This document shows, in pieces, positions 13,140 through 16,646 of a stretch of 16,646 nt of DNA. The stretch comes from CAZKEW01 sp964580435 (GTDB taxonomy: Bacteria; Acidobacteriota; Aminicenantia; Aminicenantales; UBA8522). Numbering within the stretch: position 1 is the stretch's first letter; each line of letters opens with the position of its first letter. Below the pieces are notes generated by a model. That model was not told where the DNA came from. It saw only the letters and a list, made by a program, of their open reading frames with translations, and did not search any database. A program made the translations under genes and the position numbers. The stretch covers positions 1 through 16,646 of the forward strand of contig CAZOKP010000060.1 of NCBI GenBank assembly GCA_964580435.1, written 5' to 3'.

Positions 13140-14291
13140 ATGCCGGCATGGCGAAGCAGCGCCGAGGTCGTCATCATAGGCGGCGGCATCATGGGCACAA
13201 GCACGGCCTATTATCTGGCCAAGCGCGCGTTGACCGATGTTGTTCTTTTGGAAAAGGACCTCGTGGCGCAGGGCTCAACGGGACTGAGCGTGGGAGGTAT
13301 ACGGCAGCAGTTTTCCCACCCGGCCAACATCAAGCTCTCGCAGGAGTCTGTGCGCGTCTTTGAATGCTTTGAAGAAGAGTTCGGCGTGGATATTAAATTT
13401 CGCCAGGCGGGCTATCTTTTTTTAGCCAGGAAAGAAGAAACCTGGGGAGAATTCCTTTCCTCGGTCGAAATTCAGCGGAGTTTCGGTGTCCCCGTCGAGA
13501 CCTTGACGCCCGCAGAAATCAGTCGGCGCTGGCCCTATCTTAATGTCGCGGACATCAAGGGGGGCACGTTTGGCCCGAAAGACGGTTATGCCGATCCCTA
13601 TCTTGTGACGATGGGGTTTGCCGGCCAAGCGAGAACGCTCGGCGTGAGCATTGAGGAACTGACCAAGGTTACAGGGATTAAAACATCTGGAGGAAGAATC
13701 CAGAGCGTCGTGACGTCGAGAGGGCCGGTCTCTTGTTCTGTTGTTGTCAATGCCGCCGGGCCTTGGGCTGCCGAGGTCGGCGGAATGGCCGGGTTGAAAC
13801 TTCCGGTGTGGCCTTACCGGCGTCAGGTCTTCATGACCACGCCTTTCGATGCGCTTCCTAAACCAGTGCCGATGATCATCGACCAGGATGTCGGTTTCTA
13901 TTTACGCGGAGCGGACCCGGGAATCATCCTCGGCATGAGCGACCCGGATGAAACCCCGAGCTTTCACCTTCATGTCGATAGAGGGTTCATGGAGAAAGTC
14001 GTCGAGGCGGCGGTCCATCGGGTTCCAGCTTTGGAAACCGCCCGCATCCTTCGAGGATGGGCCGGCCTGTATGAGGTTACGCCCGACGATAATCCGATTA
14101 TAGGCGAGATTCCAACCTTGCCCGGGTTCTTTTGCGCCTGCGGATTCTCGGGGCATGGCTTCCAGCAAGGGCCGGCCGTCGGCAGGATCTTGAGCCAGCT
14201 CATCCTGGACGGTTCAACTGATTTTGACCTGGCGCCCTTTGCCCACGACCGTTTCGGCCACGCGGCTGAAGGAGAGAAAAAGGTCGTTTAG
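13140..14291 (+). CDS. FAD-dependent oxidoreductase, DadA/sarcosine-oxidase-beta-like
   Basis: 383-aa flavoenzyme of the glycine/D-amino-acid oxidase fold. The start at 13140 is chosen because the dinucleotide-binding motif VVIIGGGIMGTSTAYYLA falls at residues 10-27 as in the family; a frame extending to 12882 would overlap the divergent rhodanese gene and adds no conserved sequence. Further marks: VVLLEKD (34-40), AQGSTGLSVGGIRQQFS (43-59), VVNAAGPWA around 204-212, and a C-terminal GLYEVTPDDNPIIGE and FSGHGFQQGPA that close the FAD and substrate site. It probably oxidises a secondary or D-amino acid in the cytoplasm; the substrate is not readable. Only a weak GAGA precedes the ATG. The gene is divergent from the rhodanese gene (137-bp gap). 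Confidence 0.9.
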   Translation: MPAWRSSAEVVIIGGGIMGTSTAYYLAKRALTDVVLLEKDLVAQGSTGLSVGGIRQQFSHPANIKLSQESVRVFECFEEEFGVDIKFRQAGYLFLARKEETWGEFLSSVEIQRSFGVPVETLTPAEISRRWPYLNVADIKGGTFGPKDGYADPYLVTMGFAGQARTLGVSIEELTKVTGIKTSGGRIQSVVTSRGPVSCSVVVNAAGPWAAEVGGMAGLKLPVWPYRRQVFMTTPFDALPKPVPMIIDQDVGFYLRGADPGIILGMSDPDETPSFHLHVDRGFMEKVVEAAVHRVPALETARILRGWAGLYEVTPDDNPIIGEIPTLPGFFCACGFSGHGFQQGPAVGRILSQLILDGSTDFDLAPFAHDRFGHAAEGEKKVV

Positions 14292-15808
14292 GAAAGGACG
14301 AGGTCAGCGGCAAGGTTGGCCGTCTGGAGAGCTGTCGGAACACCGCCCAGGAAAAGTTCGGAGGCAGCGTATATTCCGGCCATCAGCAGATGCTCAATTG
14401 GTGTTTCAATCAGCAGTTTCCCGCCGAACGCTCTTTCATAATCCGCGCTCCAGGTCCAGCCGGCTATGGAACCACGGTAGCGATGGCCCCAATCCTCGTA
14501 AGTCAACGGAGTCGAAGTTTCCATAACCTCGATTGAAGAAGTTAGCCCCGGTAGGATATGTTCGGCGGCCCGAATCAGGTTTTGAGCCAGCTGAATTTTA
14601 TAACCCTGATAATCCTCTCTTCTCCTTTTTTCACCCGTCCGAAAGCGCGAAAAGTGGTCATATGGAAAGTCGACCCGCAGCACCAATGACTCTTTCCCCT
14701 GGGGCCCGAGGCCGGGAGCATTGGCTGACCACAAGCAGACCTCGAACTCTCGGTTTTCAAAATCCTCGAGGTCGGAGAGAATGTCCACCCCCGCCTCTTC
14801 TTTGTGCCGGTAAAAGAGATGTTGGGCGTTGATGCGGCTGAGGTCGACCCGGAGCGGGTCAACGCCCAGATAAACACAGAGCTCGGAGCCCGTATAAGGC
14901 ACCCCGGCGATAGTGTCAAGAAAATCAGGGGGGATGTCCTGCGGGTCGCTCAACTCAAGGAACGTTTTTTTGTAGTCCGCATTGGAAACAACCCATTCAG
15001 AAAAAAAGGCCGCGCCGTCGGCAGATCTCACGCCGGCCGCCTTGCCCTCACTGATAATGATCTTTGCCGCAGGCGTTCCCAGTTTGACTTCCCCGCCGTT
15101 ACTTAGAACGATGCCGGCGAGCAGGTCGCTTAAGCCATGAATACCGCATGATGGAAACCAGACCCCTTCCCGGCACATCACATTCCACATGAAAGCCAGG
15201 TTGAGAAGCGACATTTCGGGCGGCGACGTCCCCTGGGACCCGAGAAAATTGATCAGCCGGCGGTCGGAGAAATAGCGCTCGAGAGTTTCCCGGCAAGGTG
15301 TCTGCGACATTTCTCGTATACGGGCGATCTTCTTATCCAAGCCCGCGCCGCTTTCCGCCTTTTCTGTTCTTTTGTTGCCCAATCGATAATCCGGATGCCA
15401 GAGATGGATATCAGACGTCAAGGAAACCAGTTCTTCGAGCTCGGGGAAAAAGGCATCCAGGCGTTTTTGCTCGCGGATAAAGGTTTTTTTGAGCTCTTCT
15501 TTGATGTCTTTAAATGGCCGAGAGAAGATGATACTGAGGGAGGGGCTGATGAGCTGGAAATGATTTCTTTTGAACTCGAGCGGCGTCCCGACGCCGGTTT
15601 CTAAAAGAAACTCTCTGACCAGCCCGGGAAAGCTGAAAGACAGGGGGCCCATCGGAAAGGAATATCCCTTGCGCTTGAAGAGGTAGCTTGTCCCTCCGAT
15701 ATGGCGGTCCTTTTCCAGGACAAGAACCTTTTTGCCGTGCTTGGCGAGTTTGGCCGCACAGCCTAAGCCGCCGATCCCCGCTCCGATCACGATCACATCG
15801 TAGGTCAT
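14288..15808 (-). CDS. Phytoene desaturase/CrtISO-like FAD oxidoreductase
   Basis: 506-aa flavoprotein of the phytoene-desaturase / carotenoid-isomerase / retinol-saturase group. The N-terminal dinucleotide motif YDVIVIGAGIGGLGCAAKLA (3-22) is followed by VLVLEKDRHIGGTS, the typical FAD-binding pair. The C-terminal GIYAASELFLGGVPTALQTANLAA carries the family's last FAD contact segment. No phytoene synthase or other crt gene is in the window, so a carotenoid role is uncertain; many such proteins have unknown lipid-like substrates. The ATG at 15808 has no strong Shine-Dalgarno. Its stop overlaps the stop of the convergent oxidoreductase by 4 bp, leaving no room for separate terminators. It lies 61 bp after the M55 peptidase gene and is probably co-transcribed with it. 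Confidence 0.87.
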   Translation of the reverse strand: MTYDVIVIGAGIGGLGCAAKLAKHGKKVLVLEKDRHIGGTSYLFKRKGYSFPMGPLSFSFPGLVREFLLETGVGTPLEFKRNHFQLISPSLSIIFSRPFKDIKEELKKTFIREQKRLDAFFPELEELVSLTSDIHLWHPDYRLGNKRTEKAESGAGLDKKIARIREMSQTPCRETLERYFSDRRLINFLGSQGTSPPEMSLLNLAFMWNVMCREGVWFPSCGIHGLSDLLAGIVLSNGGEVKLGTPAAKIIISEGKAAGVRSADGAAFFSEWVVSNADYKKTFLELSDPQDIPPDFLDTIAGVPYTGSELCVYLGVDPLRVDLSRINAQHLFYRHKEEAGVDILSDLEDFENREFEVCLWSANAPGLGPQGKESLVLRVDFPYDHFSRFRTGEKRRREDYQGYKIQLAQNLIRAAEHILPGLTSSIEVMETSTPLTYEDWGHRYRGSIAGWTWSADYERAFGGKLLIETPIEHLLMAGIYAASELFLGGVPTALQTANLAADLVLS

Positions 15809-15869
15809 TTTGGCAACATTTCCAGGCCTTGGGGATCATCACGCTGCGGGCGGAGAGAATCGAGTCAGT

Positions 15870-16646
15870 TTACTGCTTGAGCATCCACTCCATAGCCCGG
15901 ATGACGTCCATAAGATCGTTGCTCTCGTAGGTGAGCTCCCAATCTCCCGTTCTTTTGGCTCCCGGATAGAACTGGCCGTTATAGACCATCTTTTCAACTT
16001 TAAATATCAAGACAAGCTTATAGGGAGGACTCAGTTTATAGGGCTTGTATTTGCCGAGGTTCTGCAAAGCGTTCGTCACGCCGGCCTTTATCTTTTCGCG
16101 AGATACTTCCGGCTGAAGACAGATGGCAGCGCCTCCCAGGCCTTCCTTGACGGCAACAGTCTCGACCTCACCGAAGAGCTTTTTTACCTGATCGCAAAGG
16201 GCCTTGTCCCCTGCCGCAAAGACAACTGGGACATTGCAGTACCCGGCAATCAGAGCGTTGATCCCGGCTTCTGGCAGGGAAATGCCGTTGATCATGATGT
16301 CCGTTATCCTGCCGGAGGACATTGTGTGTTCGATGGTGGCGTCGGGAGTTCCGGCCTTGGCGTGGTAGCCGACGAACAGGACAGCATCAAAAGTCTTGTC
16401 GATCCCATCCATCATCACCTGCGGCGCTCCCGACCAGTCCCGGATGAGCTTGGACCTCTTATCCAAGAGGTCGGGCAGGATATTCCGGGCTGAGTCATGA
16501 GCGTCCCGCACCCAGACCTCCGTAGCTCCGGCGGCAAAAGCGCCTTCGACGGCAGCGTTCGCCTCAAGGGACATGATTTTCCTGAAATACTGGTAGTCAT
16601 CACCCGCAGAGGGATCGCATTCCTGCGATGTTACGATACCGCTGAT
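15870..16646 (-). CDS. M55 family D-aminopeptidase (DppA-like), N-terminus cut by the right edge
   Basis: The frame stays open from 16574 to the window end, and the extra 24 codons read ISGIVTSQECDPSAGDDYQY, matching the family N-terminus after D-M-E-G. The gene is therefore truncated by the window, missing about ten residues including the first metal-binding Asp and Glu; 258 codons are visible. Conserved marks: WVRDAHDSARN, GYHAKAGTPDATIEHTMS and ISLPEAGINALIAG, which hold the His and Glu ligands of the zinc site. Family role: release of N-terminal D-amino acids from short peptides, as in use of peptidoglycan-derived peptides; DppA forms a decameric ring. No dipeptide transporter is in view. 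An internal ATG at 16574 is not the start because conserved sequence continues upstream. Confidence 0.92.
   Translation of the reverse strand: MSGIVTSQECDPSAGDDYQYFRKIMSLEANAAVEGAFAAGATEVWVRDAHDSARNILPDLLDKRSKLIRDWSGAPQVMMDGIDKTFDAVLFVGYHAKAGTPDATIEHTMSSGRITDIMINGISLPEAGINALIAGYCNVPVVFAAGDKALCDQVKKLFGEVETVAVKEGLGGAAICLQPEVSREKIKAGVTNALQNLGKYKPYKLSPPYKLVLIFKVEKMVYNGQFYPGAKRTGDWELTYESNDLMDVIRAMEWMLKQ

Overview
The window looks like chromosomal DNA of a free-living, Gram-negative-type bacterium: moderately GC-rich, with many Sec or lipoprotein signal peptides, a primary-type sigma factor and ordinary housekeeping or catabolic genes. The gene mix (amidohydrolase lipoprotein, divergent gamma-glutamyltranspeptidase, M55 D-aminopeptidase, a Cys-less PurF paralogue, a plant-type acyl-ACP thioesterase) reminds me of Acidobacteriota/Aminicenantes-like lineages, but that placement is weak inference. 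I see no tRNA, rRNA, CRISPR array, transposase, phage gene or att site.

Layout. Left block, minus strand (1-2539): a possible truncated gene start at the edge, a secreted gamma-glutamyltranspeptidase-family enzyme and a PilZ protein. An intergenic region (2540-2857) holds two divergent sigma70-type promoters, one for pilZ and one for the sigma factor. The sigma-factor mRNA would have a leader of about 160 nt with several inverted repeats and a possible 12-codon leader peptide. rpoD (2858-4318) is followed by a terminator whose stem contains its own stop codon and touches the stop codon of the convergent next gene.

Central block, all minus strand (13002 down to 4333), nine genes in reading order: exported rhodanese, FatA-type acyl-ACP thioesterase (ATGA overlap), aldo/keto reductase, amidohydrolase lipoprotein, PurF-like protein, DoxX membrane protein, Fe-S PD-(D/E)XK nuclease, small NTF2-like lipoprotein (overlapping TTG start) and a thioredoxin-reductase-like flavoprotein. 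Most gaps are under 100 bp, so one or a few operons are likely. The theme, if any, is redox, thiol and Fe-S chemistry; no single pathway explains the set.

Right block: a divergent FAD oxidoreductase of the D-amino-acid/sarcosine oxidase fold (13140-14291), a convergent phytoene-desaturase-like flavoprotein overlapping it by 4 bp, and an M55 (DppA-like) D-aminopeptidase that runs off the right edge.

The most interesting signals are three enzymes that keep their fold but have lost signature residues: a PurF paralogue with a dead glutaminase site but an intact Fe-S cysteine set and PRPP loop; a TrxB-like protein with the CxxC but no NADPH motifs; and a GGT-family enzyme with the nucleophilic Thr but altered substrate-pocket residues. 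The structured rpoD leader comes next.
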